This document shows, in pieces, positions 1 to 8,254 of a DNA stretch of 35,852 nt. Made by a program: the position numbers and the translations under genes. This DNA is from an uncultured Myxococcales bacterium (GTDB lineage Bacteria > Myxococcota_A > UBA9042), in NCBI GenBank assembly GCA_903955385.1, contig CAJBNH010000081.1, forward strand, positions 1 through 35,852. The letters are read 5' to 3'. How positions within the stretch are numbered: the first letter of the stretch is position 1; every line of letters begins with the position of its first letter. Below the pieces are notes generated by a model. It was not told where the DNA came from and ran no database searches. It worked only from the letters and a program-made list of their open reading frames with translations.

Positions 1-66
1 GGCAGGCGCAGTTGCGTCCCTGGGCGGGCCTGCACCGACAAGACTCATCCACACAGGAGCCCCACC

Positions 67-261
67 ATGTCCAAGCTGTTCCCCACCAATGAGAACGCCA
101 TCGAACGCGTGTTGCGGGTTGCCATCGGCGCAGGTCTTCTGGCGATCGTGTTCGTCGGCCCCCAAACGCCTTGGGGGCTGGTGGGCATCGTGCCGCTGGC
201 GACGGGCCTGATCGGCAGCTGCCCGCTGTACACGGCGTTCGGCTTTCGCACGAACAAGTAG
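67..261 (+). CDS. DUF2892 (YgaP-like) small inner-membrane protein
   Basis: A 64-residue protein with two hydrophobic segments (about residues 17-31 and 34-52) separated by a short Pro/Gly turn. The pattern N-x-x-E-R at the start, two membrane helices and a Gly-Ser-Cys-Pro-Leu-Tyr motif near residue 51 is typical of the DUF2892 family. Members occur alone or fused to rhodanese domains and often accompany sulfur metabolism; the exact function is unknown. The ATG at 67 is preceded by AGGAG at 55-59 with a 7-nt spacer. The gene converges on the sugar transferase that ends at 289. Family assignment is fairly sure; role is not. Confidence 0.85.
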   Translation: MSKLFPTNENAIERVLRVAIGAGLLAIVFVGPQTPWGLVGIVPLATGLIGSCPLYTAFGFRTNK

Positions 262-288
262 CGGTTCTGACGCGAGAAGCGCCGAGGA

Positions 289-1749
289 CTAGTGCGCGCC
301 CTTGCGCAGCAGCACGGCCGGCAGCGTCTTGAACAGGATCGACAGATCGTCCGTCAAGCGGTGGTGGGCGATGTAGTCCAGGTCCAGGAAAGCCCGCTCG
401 GGATAGCGCACGTTGCTTCGCCCGGACACCTGCCAGTAGCCCGTCACGCCCGGTCGTACCGACAGGAACAGGTCGGCATACGGTCGGTAGTGGTCGATCT
501 CCGCCGGCACGATGGGGCGCGGGCCGACCAGGGACATCTCGCCCACCCACACGTTCCACAGCTGCGGCAGCTCGTCCAAACTGGACTTGCGCAGGAAACG
601 CCCGAGCCGTGACACGCGCGGGTCCTCCTGCTCGGGCAGCTTGAAGTCGTTCGCCACGTAGCGTTGGTACAGCGCCTCGTCCGCGCGCAGCAGCGCCTCG
701 GCGTTGACCCGCATCGTACGGAACTTGTGGATCTTGAACAGTTGTCCGCCGCGGGCCAGCCGATCCTGATGGAACAGCGCGGGGCCCGGGTCCAGCACCT
801 TCAGCAGGACGGCGACGACCAGAAACAGCGGCGACAGCACCACCAGCGCCACACCCGCCACAACCGCATCCAGCACCCGCTTGGCACCCGCAGACACAGG
901 GTCACGCGGCATCGGGCCATACGACACCATCGGAATCCCGGCGAACTCTGTCACTCGGCCGCTGACGCCGTGGGGCCCGGCCTGCAACGTAGCGACAAAG
1001 CTGACGATTCGTCCGCGCTCGATCAGCGTCTGTGCCGTCGGCGCCAGCTCGGCCAGCTGTCGGGCGCTGCCGACGATGAACACTTCGTCGACCGGTCGTT
1101 CCACCAGCACCCGGTCCAACTCGCTGAAGCGCCCAAGGACCGGCTGGCCACCGACTTCCTGCGCGGTCTCGTCATCCGGTATCAGGACGCCGACGGTGGG
1201 GCGCCCCAACCCATCGTCATCGGCGGACAACACCTGAGTGAACCACGACGCCGGCTGACCGCTGCCGATCACCAGGGCGTGGCGGCGCACCGTCTGGCTG
1301 GCCATCAGGCGACGCAACACCCGACTCAGGAACAGGTCCTTGGCCATCAGCGCAACGAAGCCGATCGCGAAGTAGTAGCCGAAGTAGAGGCGACTGACCG
1401 TTTCGAACTTCAGCAGGAACACCACCGCCGACGTCGCGAGCACGGCCCAGCCGAGTCCCCGCGTGTGGTGGCCGAAGATGCGCCACCACGACCCGCGATG
1501 CACGCGCATGTAGCGGCGTCGACCCCGCAGCCCCCAGATCCACGAGCCCATGCTGACGATCAGCAGCACGGCGTAGACGGCGCGCTCTTCGGCCAGCGGG
1601 GCCCATGGCGTCGACGGAATCGAGTGCAGCAGTGGCAGATGGTCGTGCCATTCGCGACCGAAGTAGGCGAGGACAAAGGCGATCAAGATGCCCAAAACGT
1701 CGAGTACGGCGTAGAGGCCTCGCAAGGTCCGGGCGCGTTCCAAGTACAT
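289..1749 (-). CDS. Polyprenyl glycosylphosphotransferase (exopolysaccharide initiation)
   Basis: A 486-residue membrane enzyme of the WbaP/WcaJ/PssY type. These transfer a sugar-1-phosphate from a nucleotide sugar to undecaprenyl phosphate, the first step of exopolysaccharide or O-antigen assembly at the inner membrane. The N-terminal half holds several membrane helices, then a Rossmann-like CoA-binding_3 region. The C-terminal third has the catalytic bacterial sugar transferase domain: KRVLDA before a helix, [22 protein letters not shown] and [13 protein letters not shown], all intact. I chose the ATG at 1749 because GGAG lies at 1762-1759 with a 9-nt spacer. An upstream in-frame ATG at 1851 would add 34 basic low-complexity residues and has no better site. 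No other polysaccharide genes are adjacent, so the sugar is unknown. Confidence 0.9.
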   Translation of the reverse strand: MYLERARTLRGLYAVLDVLGILIAFVLAYFGREWHDHLPLLHSIPSTPWAPLAEERAVYAVLLIVSMGSWIWGLRGRRRYMRVHRGSWWRIFGHHTRGLGWAVLATSAVVFLLKFETVSRLYFGYYFAIGFVALMAKDLFLSRVLRRLMASQTVRRHALVIGSGQPASWFTQVLSADDDGLGRPTVGVLIPDDETAQEVGGQPVLGRFSELDRVLVERPVDEVFIVGSARQLAELAPTAQTLIERGRIVSFVATLQAGPHGVSGRVTEFAGIPMVSYGPMPRDPVSAGAKRVLDAVVAGVALVVLSPLFLVVAVLLKVLDPGPALFHQDRLARGGQLFKIHKFRTMRVNAEALLRADEALYQRYVANDFKLPEQEDPRVSRLGRFLRKSSLDELPQLWNVWVGEMSLVGPRPIVPAEIDHYRPYADLFLSVRPGVTGYWQVSGRSNVRYPERAFLDLDYIAHHRLTDDLSILFKTLPAVLLRKGAH

Positions 1750-1805
1750 GGGCGGGGGCTCCGTCGAGCGGCGGGTGCGCGCAGTGCGCGGTGCCGAGGA
1801 CGCGG

Positions 1806-1834
1806 AGATTACCATGGGTTTGCTTGGCTTCGAA
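1806..1834 (-). promoter_or_regulatory. Putative promoter of the sugar transferase
   Basis: On the minus strand TTCGAA (1834-1829) and TAATCT (1811-1806) are separated by 17 bp. The -10 is good and the -35 is weak. It would give a leader of about 50 nt before the ATG at 1749. Judged by eye only. Confidence 0.35.
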
Positions 1835-1835
1835 A

Positions 1836-1864
1836 TTGCCGCGCGCCCCATGCGCGACTACCCT
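1836..1864 (+). promoter_or_regulatory. Putative promoter of the TauE/SafE gene
   Basis: TTGCCG (1836-1841), 17 bp, then TACCCT (1859-1864). This matches the TTGnnn-N17-TAnnnT form seen before several other genes here. The start of transcription would be near 1871, about 30 nt before the ATG at 1901. It is back to back with the putative promoter of the divergent sugar transferase. Confidence 0.45.
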
Positions 1865-1900
1865 CGCCCTTGCCCGCGCGTCGGGCGGCGGACCTTGCCC

Positions 1901-2758
1901 ATGCCCTCGTTGCTCGCTCACGGCCCGCTCTGGCTGGCCTCTCTGGCCGTTGCGTTGCTGGTCACGGGGGCGTTTACCGGATTCGTCGCAGGCATGCTGG
2001 GCGTGGGTGGCGGCATCGTCATGGTGCCGTTCCTCCTGCAATTGTTCGCATTTCTTGGCGTTGACGAGTCCATCCGCATGCATCTGGTGCTGGGGACCTC
2101 TCTGGCGAGCATCCTGCCCACGGCGATCACCTCGGGCCGGGCGCACGCGCGGCGCGGTGCCGTGGACAAGCTGACCTTGGGGCACTGGGCGCCGTCGCTG
2201 CTGATCGGCTCGGCGTTGGGGACGCTGGTGGCCGGGCAGGCTCGCGGGTCGGTGCTGACGATCGGGTTTGGGGTGCTGGCCACCGGCATCGCGATCGACC
2301 TGCTGCGCAAGCGCACCGACGCCGTGAAGGCCTCGCGTGAACAGGGCAACCCTGAGCGCACCCGGTCGCGGCCGTGGCTGCAGCGGGTCCTCGCGTTGGG
2401 CGTGGGCGGCCTCTCTGCGTTGCTGGGCGTGGGCGGCGGGGCGATCAGTGTGCCGCTTCTGATCGCCTTTGGTCATCCGACCTTGCGTGCCGTCGGGACC
2501 GCGGGCGTGTTCGGCGTGTTCGTGGCGCTGCCCGCCGCCATCGGCTACGCATGGACCGGCTGGGGCAACCCGCTGCTGCCGCCCGGGTCGGTGGGCTACG
2601 TGCACTTGTTGGGGGTGGCGCTGCTGACGCCGATGACGGTGCTGTTCGCGCCGATCGGGGTCGCCACGGCGCACCGCGTCAGCACGGTCGCCTTGCGAAG
2701 GATCTTCGCGGCGTTCCTGCTGATCACGGCGGCCAGGATGTTGGCGGGTCTGGTGTAG
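1901..2758 (+). CDS. TauE/SafE family sulfite/organic-anion exporter
   Basis: A 285-residue inner-membrane permease with about eight helices. It shows the internal duplication typical of TauE/SafE (DUF81): a glycine-rich GMLGVGGGIVMVP segment near residue 30 and its copy LLGVGGGAISVP near residue 175, each at the start of one half. Known relatives export sulfite, sulfoacetate or similar C1-C2 sulfonates; the substrate here cannot be read from sequence. The ATG at 1901 gives a normal-length protein that starts just before the first helix. Earlier in-frame ATGs (1814, 1850) would add an arginine-rich leader. It is divergent from the sugar transferase and converges on the EF-G gene 25 bp away. 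Confidence 0.88.
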   Translation: MPSLLAHGPLWLASLAVALLVTGAFTGFVAGMLGVGGGIVMVPFLLQLFAFLGVDESIRMHLVLGTSLASILPTAITSGRAHARRGAVDKLTLGHWAPSLLIGSALGTLVAGQARGSVLTIGFGVLATGIAIDLLRKRTDAVKASREQGNPERTRSRPWLQRVLALGVGGLSALLGVGGGAISVPLLIAFGHPTLRAVGTAGVFGVFVALPAAIGYAWTGWGNPLLPPGSVGYVHLLGVALLTPMTVLFAPIGVATAHRVSTVALRRIFAAFLLITAARMLAGLV

Positions 2759-2783
2759 ACGCGGGCTTGGGTCGCGCGGAGGA

Positions 2784-4853
2784 CTAGTCCTCTTCGTCTT
2801 CGATCTTGCGGGTCGACGCGGCGATGATCTTCTCCTGCAGGTGCGCCGGGACCTCTTCGAAGCCCCCAGCTTCCCACACGAATGTGCCGCGGCCTTGGGT
2901 CATCGCGCGCAGCACGGGGGCGTAATTCTGCACCTCGGCCAGCGGGACGGCAGCGGTCACGACCGCGCGCGCGCCGTACTCGGTGTTCGACACGCGGCCG
3001 CGGCGCGAGGTGATGTCGCCCATCACGTCGCCCACGTTCACTTCCGGCACGCTGATGGTCATGCGGACGATGGGCTCGAGCAACAGCGGGTGGCACTTGA
3101 GGAAGCCGCCCTTGAAGCCCTTGGAGCCGGCCATCTTGAACGCGGCTTCCGACGAGTCGACGTCGTGGTACTTGCCGTCGAACACGGTCACCCGCACGTT
3201 GGTCACCGGGTAGCCGGCCAACGGACCGTGGTCCATTGCGTCGACCACGCCCTTCTCGACCGCGGGGATGAAGTTGCGCGGAATCGAGCCGCCGACGATC
3301 GCGTCGACGAATTCGAAGACCTTCTCGCTGTTCGGCTCGATCTTCAGCCACGCGACGGCGAACTGGCCGCGACCGCCCGTCTGCTTCTTGTGCTTGCCTT
3401 CGATCTCGGTCGTGCCGCGGATGGTCTCGCGGTACGGCACGGGCGGCAGCGACAGCTCGACCTCGGTGCCGTACTTGCGCTTGAGGCGAACGACCTGCAT
3501 CTCGACGTGCGCCGGGTTGCCACCGGACAGCGTAAGCTCCTTGGAGAGCTCGTCGTTGCCCAAGCGCAGGCACGGGTCTTCCTCAGTCAGGCGCCGCATG
3601 CCCTCGCGGACCTTGCCTTCGTCGCTCTTGGTGGCGGGGCGGATGATGAAGGTGCTCATCGCGGGCGGGAACGCCGGGAACTCAAGCTTCACCGACGCGG
3701 TCTTGTCGCACAGCGTGTTGCCCGTGTGGGTGTCCTTCAGCTTGGTGACCGCGACGACGTCGCCGACCGTGGCCGCCTGGCAGTCCTTCAGCTTCTTGCC
3801 CTCGAGCCAGTACAGACCGCCGACGCGCTCGCTGTGGCCCAGCGTTGCGTTGCGCACCTCGCACTCAGGCGTCAGCGTGCCGCGCATGATGCGCAGGACG
3901 TTGATGGTGCCCGCATAGGGGTCGATCAGCGTCTTGACGACCAGCGCCGCGAAGGGGCCGTTCGGGTCGGCCGGCACGTCGCCGCCTTCCACCGTCATGC
4001 GGGCCGGGCGATCCAGGGGCGACGGCAGCACCGAGCCAACCTCGAGCAGTCGCTGCACACCCCGATTCGCGGTGGCGCAGCCGTACAGCATCGGCACCAG
4101 CTTGCCAGAGCGGATGCCCTTCTCGACGCCGCGGAAGACCTCTTCCGTCGTCAGCTCGCCAGCCTCGAAGTACTTCTCGAGCAGGGAGTCATCGCCCTCT
4201 GCCGCGCACTCGACGAGCTCCAGATACGCGGTATCGACCTCGGCCACCAGATCCGCGGGGACGGGACCCTTGTCGGTCTTGCCGCTGCCGTCGGTCTTGA
4301 AGAAGTGGGCCTCCTTGCGGAGCAGGTCGACGATGCCCTTGAACTGATCTTCCTTGCCGATCGGCACCTGCAGCGGCACCGGGCGGACGTTGAGGATCTC
4401 CTTGATCTCCTTGACGGTCTTCTCCGGATTCGCGCGCTCGCGGTCCATCTTGTTGATGAAGATGACACGGGGCAGACCCAACTCGACTGCTGTGTTCCAG
4501 TTGCGCTCTGTCTCGACTTCGACGCCGTCGACCGCCGACACGACCAACACGACGGAATCCGCCGCCGCCATCGCGGCACGGGGCTCGTGCGCGAAGCTGC
4601 CGTCTCCGGGGGTGTCGATGACGTGATAGCGCCGACCTGAGAAGTTCAAGGTAGCGAATGTGGTGGCGATGGAGCCACCGCGATCCTGCTCTTCAGGTTC
4701 GAAGTCGAACGTGCTGGACCGCGTATCCACGGAACCCTGCCGGGGCGTGACGCCGCCGTTGAAGAGCATGGCTTCGCCAAGGCTGGTCTTGCCGGAACCT
4801 TGGTGGCCGATGAGAGCGAGGGTGCGGATGACGGCCGGGTCTACGTCTTTCAT
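2784..4853 (-). CDS. Elongation factor G-like GTPase (EF-G paralogue)
   Basis: A 689-residue translational GTPase, the usual EF-G length. The G domain shows a P-loop GHQGSGKTS (residues 16-24), RGGSI in switch I (58-62), DTPG (80-83) and NKMD (134-137). Domains II-V follow, including RGRVSNTEYGARAVVTAAVPL near the C terminus and the SYPV-like GYPVTNVRV segment. The P-loop differs from canonical FusA (normally AHIDAGKTT), and there are no rpsL, rpsG or tuf neighbours. This points to the EF-G-like or EF-G2 paralogue group rather than the main translocase. The ATG at 4853 follows GGAGG (4867-4863) with a 9-nt spacer; an in-frame extension upstream to 5168 would overlap the divergent NYN gene. 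Function beyond a ribosome-associated GTPase is inferred. Confidence 0.9.
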   Translation of the reverse strand: MKDVDPAVIRTLALIGHQGSGKTSLGEAMLFNGGVTPRQGSVDTRSSTFDFEPEEQDRGGSIATTFATLNFSGRRYHVIDTPGDGSFAHEPRAAMAAADSVVLVVSAVDGVEVETERNWNTAVELGLPRVIFINKMDRERANPEKTVKEIKEILNVRPVPLQVPIGKEDQFKGIVDLLRKEAHFFKTDGSGKTDKGPVPADLVAEVDTAYLELVECAAEGDDSLLEKYFEAGELTTEEVFRGVEKGIRSGKLVPMLYGCATANRGVQRLLEVGSVLPSPLDRPARMTVEGGDVPADPNGPFAALVVKTLIDPYAGTINVLRIMRGTLTPECEVRNATLGHSERVGGLYWLEGKKLKDCQAATVGDVVAVTKLKDTHTGNTLCDKTASVKLEFPAFPPAMSTFIIRPATKSDEGKVREGMRRLTEEDPCLRLGNDELSKELTLSGGNPAHVEMQVVRLKRKYGTEVELSLPPVPYRETIRGTTEIEGKHKKQTGGRGQFAVAWLKIEPNSEKVFEFVDAIVGGSIPRNFIPAVEKGVVDAMDHGPLAGYPVTNVRVTVFDGKYHDVDSSEAAFKMAGSKGFKGGFLKCHPLLLEPIVRMTISVPEVNVGDVMGDITSRRGRVSNTEYGARAVVTAAVPLAEVQNYAPVLRAMTQGRGTFVWEAGGFEEVPAHLQEKIIAASTRKIEDEED

Positions 4854-4913
4854 AAGCGATTGCCTCCACTTATCTGACAACTGCGGACCGCCCGCGGGCG
4901 CGGGTAGGGCGGC

Positions 4914-4942
4914 ATGATAGATGCGATGCAAGCGGCTTCCAA
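4914..4942 (-). promoter_or_regulatory. Putative promoter of the EF-G-like gene
   Basis: On the minus strand TTGGAA (4942-4937), 17 bp, then TATCAT (4919-4914). The predicted leader is about 55 nt and ends in a strong GGAGG site. It lies back to back with the promoter for the divergent NYN gene. Confidence 0.45.
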
Positions 4943-4962
4943 GGGGGCGGGAACACGTTCGG

Positions 4963-4991
4963 TTGCGCCCCTTGTCGCGGTCCTGTACCGT
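4963..4991 (+). promoter_or_regulatory. Putative promoter of the NYN/OST-HTH gene and downstream run
   Basis: TTGCGC (4963-4968), 17 bp, then TACCGT (4986-4991), with transcription expected near 4998 and the ATG at 5023. It could also serve the downstream same-strand genes, as the gaps to the selenoprotein and MFS genes are 60 and 22 bp. Confidence 0.45.
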
Positions 4992-5022
4992 CGCCCGGCA
5001 ACCCAAGCAGCCGGAGGCGAAG

Positions 5023-6051
5023 ATGGCCAAGGACGACGTACCGACGATGGCAATCTTCTGTGATTTCGAAAATGTGGCGCTTGGGGTGCGCGACGTCCGC
5101 GGCCAGTCCAAGTTCGACATCCACAAGGTGCTCGAGCGGCTATTGTCGCGCGGAACGATCGTGGTCAAGAAGGCGTATGCCGACTGGGAGCGCTACCGCG
5201 AGTACAAAAAGGAGATGCATCGCGCCAACTTCGAGTTGATCGAGGTCCCGGTGCTGTCGCAATCCGGCAAAAACTCAGCCGACATCCGCATGGTCGTGGA
5301 CGCTTTGGACCTCTGTTACACCAAAGAGCACGTCAGCACTTTCGTGTTGGTCAGCGGCGACAGCGACTTCTCGCCCTTGGTCTCCAAGCTGCGCGAGAAC
5401 AACAAAAAGGTGGTCGGCGTCGGCGTGCGCAACTCGACCAGCGACCTGCTGGTGTCGAATTGCGACGAGTTCATTTTTTACGACGACCTGATCGCCGACG
5501 CGCCGCGCGCCAAGAAGGCGGCGGCCAGGCCCCGCGACAAGGACGCCAAGTCTGAGTCCACCGTGTCCGCACCGACCGCCGTTGCCGTCGCCGTGACGTC
5601 GACGGTCGCCTCGCCGCGTTCTGGCGGTCGCCGCTCTGACGTGTCTGAGTCCGTCGACGCCGAGGCTGCCCCCGCTGCCTCAGGACGGTCCGGCAAGGGC
5701 AGCAAGGGCAAGACGACCCAAAGCAAGAAAGCGCAGATCGAATTCACCGCGCTGGCCCCCGCCCCAGCGGTTGCCGAACCTGTGGAAGGGGCTCCCGCAG
5801 GCGATCCGATGGAGCTTGTGCTGGAGACGCTCGACGATATTTTCGCCGACCGCAGCGACACCGAGGTTGTCTGGGCGTCGATGCTCAAGCAGAGCCTCAA
5901 GCGCCGTCGACCCGAGTTCAACGAAAAACGACACGGTTTCCGCACCTTCGGCCACATGCTGGAAACAGCGGCGGAAAAGGGTCTGCTCGACATCGAAAAG
6001 GATGCCAAGAGCGGCAACTACCGGATTCTGGGCTTCGGGCCGAACGGCTGA
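5023..6051 (+). CDS. NYN (LabA/DUF88) domain protein with C-terminal OST-HTH/LOTUS domain
   Basis: A 342-residue cytoplasmic protein. Residues 8-165 form a NYN/PIN-like fold with the acidic residues expected of the family: D14 in FCDFEN, D87 and D93 in SADIRMVVDAL, and D113/D115 in SGDSDF. A low-complexity Ala/Ser/Lys linker follows (about 165-255). A C-terminal OST-HTH/LOTUS winged helix (about 258-340) has the typical pattern of paired helices then YRILGFG. NYN proteins are candidate RNases and LOTUS domains bind RNA, so a role in RNA turnover is likely but inferred. The ATG at 5023 has GGAGG at 5013-5017. An in-frame ATG at 4921 would start upstream of the promoter and add a basic leader. 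It heads a run of same-strand genes. Confidence 0.9.
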   Translation: MAKDDVPTMAIFCDFENVALGVRDVRGQSKFDIHKVLERLLSRGTIVVKKAYADWERYREYKKEMHRANFELIEVPVLSQSGKNSADIRMVVDALDLCYTKEHVSTFVLVSGDSDFSPLVSKLRENNKKVVGVGVRNSTSDLLVSNCDEFIFYDDLIADAPRAKKAAARPRDKDAKSESTVSAPTAVAVAVTSTVASPRSGGRRSDVSESVDAEAAPAASGRSGKGSKGKTTQSKKAQIEFTALAPAPAVAEPVEGAPAGDPMELVLETLDDIFADRSDTEVVWASMLKQSLKRRRPEFNEKRHGFRTFGHMLETAAEKGLLDIEKDAKSGNYRILGFGPNG

Positions 6052-6111
6052 CCTGCGTCGACCGCCGTTCCCCCCGCATCCGTCCCCGTCCGTTCGCCAA
6101 CAGGAGGTCCC

Positions 6112-6714
6112 GTGACCCGCAGTAACCCTTGGATCGCTCTGCTGGTCGGCGCACTGGTTGCGTTCGCCGCGTGCGAGGTCTCCACCGACCCGGTCGCGAC
6201 CACGCCGCCCCCCGACTGTACCGCTGGCGGCGACACGCCCGTCTGCCCCGGCGCCCAGTGGCCGACGTGGCAGCTGGCCGACTTCCAGCCGCTCAGTGCG
6301 AAATTCCAGCAGACGTACGGACTTCAGACGTTTCAGGGCAAGGCGGTGCTGGTGGCCCTCTTCTCTGCGAGTTGAGGCTACTGCCTCTCCCAGGCTGGGA
6401 GACTCGACACGCTGCAGAAAGAGTTCGACACCAACGGAACGCCTGTCCAGATCGTCGCCATCAACCAGGCCAAGCTCGAGCTGTTTCAGCACTTGATGAG
6501 CGATGTTGCCGCCTATCCGCTGTTCCAGGACACCACCGAAGTCAACGCGTGGGCGCAGCAGGGCGGTGGCAAGGACGACTTCTTCGTGTACGACCGTCAG
6601 GGGCGGCTGCAGGTCTGGCTTCCCGCCAACGGTACCGTCGACACCGACCTGTCGGTTCCGGCGAACGTAGAGAACCTGCGCAAGCTGCTGCAGGAAGCAG
6701 CCAAGGCACCCTGA
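6112..6714 (+). CDS. Selenoprotein P N-domain-like lipoprotein selenoprotein (Sec at codon 88)
   Basis: Read through one in-frame TGA (6373-6375) this is a 200-residue protein; without readthrough both halves are meaningless fragments. The GTG start at 6112 follows AGGAGGT (6102-6108). Residues 1-21 are a lipoprotein signal ending in FAAC (C21), so the protein should sit on the periplasmic or outer-membrane face. After a Pro/Thr linker comes a thioredoxin-like domain. The TGA falls exactly at the first position of a redox motif, giving Sec88-Gly-Tyr-Cys91. The reading frame stays conserved after it, including KDDFFVYDRQGRL (154-166). From memory this matches vertebrate selenoprotein P N-terminal domain (ASUYLC; KDDFLIYDRCGRL; preceding W-x-I/L-x-D and VALL/F). 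A hairpin follows the TGA at the SECIS position. Likely a periplasmic thiol/selenol redox enzyme. A pseudogene is the alternative. TGA also ends this gene, so the genetic code is standard. Confidence 0.85.
6386..6402 (+). promoter_or_regulatory. Putative bacterial SECIS hairpin
   Basis: TCTCCC (6386-6391) pairs perfectly with GGGAGA (6397-6402) around the loop AGGCT. The loop begins 17 nt after the TGA. In the E. coli fdhF SECIS the apical loop AGGUCU begins about 18 nt after UGA, so position and GG-containing loop both fit SelB recognition. The stem lies inside the coding sequence, as expected for bacterial SECIS elements. Confidence 0.7.
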
Positions 6715-6736
6715 CCTCGGCCAGGATGAAGCCCTC

Positions 6737-8173
6737 GTGACCATGCCCTCGTCTTCCGCGCCCCCGACCCTCCCTCCCGCCGACCTCGCCCTGCGCCGCG
6801 CCGCGCTGACCGCGGCCGCCGCCAGCGCGTTCCTTGCCCCTTTCACCGGGTCGTCGATCAACGTCGCCCTGCCGACACTTGGAGCCGACTTCGGCTTGGA
6901 CGCGGTCGACCTGAACTGGGTGGCGACCGTTTACCTGCTCGCCACCGCCATCTTTCTGGTCCCGATGGGTCGCCTGGCCGACATCTACGGGCGCAAGCGG
7001 GTGTTTGCGTTGGGCGTCGCGATCTTCACGCTGGCTTCCGGCGCGTGTGCTCTGGCACCCAACGGTCCCACGCTGATCGCCTTGCGCGTTGTGCAAGGTA
7101 TCGGATCGGCGATGAATTTCGGCACCGGTCTCGCCATTCTCTCCTCGGTCTTTCCGGCGGGCGAGCGGGGCAAGGTGCTGGGCATCACCGTCTTCTTCAC
7201 CTACTTGGGTCTCGTTGCCGGTCCGGTGGTGGGCGGCTTGCTGACGCAGCATCTGGGGTGGCGCGCGGTGTTTCTGGTCGTCGTGCCGTTTGGGGCCCTT
7301 GCGTACAGTCTGGTGCAGTTTCGGCTGCACGGGGACTGGGCGGGGGCGCGCGGTGAGCCTTTCGACAAGACCGGGGCGCTGCTGTACGGCGTGACGCTGC
7401 TGCTGGGCATGTTGGGGCTGGCGCGCGTGCCGCAGCTGCTGGGCTTTGCGGGGATGGGACTGTCGGCTTTGGCGCTGGTGGTGTTCGTCTGGTGGGTCGG
7501 GCGTACGGCAAGTCCGGTGTTGGACCTGCGGCTGTTCCGCGAGAATCGGGTGTTCGCGCTCTCCAACCTTGCGGCCTTCATCCACTACGCGGCCACGTTC
7601 GGGGCGGGCTTCTTCCTCAGCCTGTACCTGCAGTACGTCCGCGGCATGGGACCGCAGGATGCAGGCCTGGTCATGCTGCCGCAGCCGATCGTCATGGCCC
7701 TGTGCTCGCCGTTTGCCGGCCGACTGTCGGACAAGGTCGAGCCGCGACTGGTGGCGACCAGCGGCATGCTCCTGACGGCGGTGGGCTTGGCCATGCTCAC
7801 CACCTTGAGCTCCGAAACCTCGATGCCGTTCCTGATGACCTGTCTGGCGCTGTTGGGAGGCGGTTTTGCGCTGTTCTCGTCGCCCAATTCGAACGCGGTG
7901 ATGAGCTCGGTCGACCCCCGCTCGCTGGGTCTTGCGTCGGCGCTGCTGGGCACGATGCGGTTGGTCGGGCAGATGGTCAGCATGGGGCTTGCGATGTTCG
8001 TGGTGTCGACCTTTGTGGGTGCGGTGAAGATTGCCCCGCAGCATCACGATCAGCTGTTGCAGGCCACGCACGTTGCCTTCCTCGTGATGACCGTGATGTC
8101 GCTGGTCGGCATGGCGGCGTCGATGGCGCGAGGGCGGATGCACGCAGGTCCGGACGACCTCTCGCGATCGTGA
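6737..8173 (+). CDS. MFS transporter, DHA2 (EmrB/QacA-like) drug:H+ antiporter family
   Basis: A 478-residue polytopic inner-membrane transporter, near the length of 14-helix DHA2 proteins. Visible family signatures are the motif-A-like MGRLADIYGRKRVF loop after helix 2, LRVVQGIGSAMNFGTGLAIL (motif B region), and GLVAGPVVGGLLTQHLGWRAVFLV (motif C region). The second half repeats a LAGRLSDK-like loop as FAGRLSDKVEPR. Likely proton-driven export of a toxic or lipophilic compound; the substrate is unknown. The GTG at 6737 has AGGA at 6723-6726 with a 10-nt spacer; an ATG two codons later is the alternative. It starts 22 bp after the selenoprotein gene and is probably cotranscribed. Confidence 0.88.
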   Translation: MTMPSSSAPPTLPPADLALRRAALTAAAASAFLAPFTGSSINVALPTLGADFGLDAVDLNWVATVYLLATAIFLVPMGRLADIYGRKRVFALGVAIFTLASGACALAPNGPTLIALRVVQGIGSAMNFGTGLAILSSVFPAGERGKVLGITVFFTYLGLVAGPVVGGLLTQHLGWRAVFLVVVPFGALAYSLVQFRLHGDWAGARGEPFDKTGALLYGVTLLLGMLGLARVPQLLGFAGMGLSALALVVFVWWVGRTASPVLDLRLFRENRVFALSNLAAFIHYAATFGAGFFLSLYLQYVRGMGPQDAGLVMLPQPIVMALCSPFAGRLSDKVEPRLVATSGMLLTAVGLAMLTTLSSETSMPFLMTCLALLGGGFALFSSPNSNAVMSSVDPRSLGLASALLGTMRLVGQMVSMGLAMFVVSTFVGAVKIAPQHHDQLLQATHVAFLVMTVMSLVGMAASMARGRMHAGPDDLSRS

Positions 8174-8254
8174 TCGTGCGAGGCGGACCTTTGCGTTCCG
8201 GCGCGTCTGCGGTCATTCTCCCGCCTCCCCGTTCGGCCGCCCGCGGAGGTGCCC

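Noticed and set aside
664-2064. Long plus-strand open frame over the sugar transferase
   Set aside because: Arg/His/Gln-rich shadow of the conserved minus-strand gene.
6112-6375. Truncated 87-residue protein or pseudogene ending at the TGA
   Set aside because: The frame continues with full conservation for 112 codons after the TGA, which sits on a catalytic position and is followed by a SECIS-like stem.
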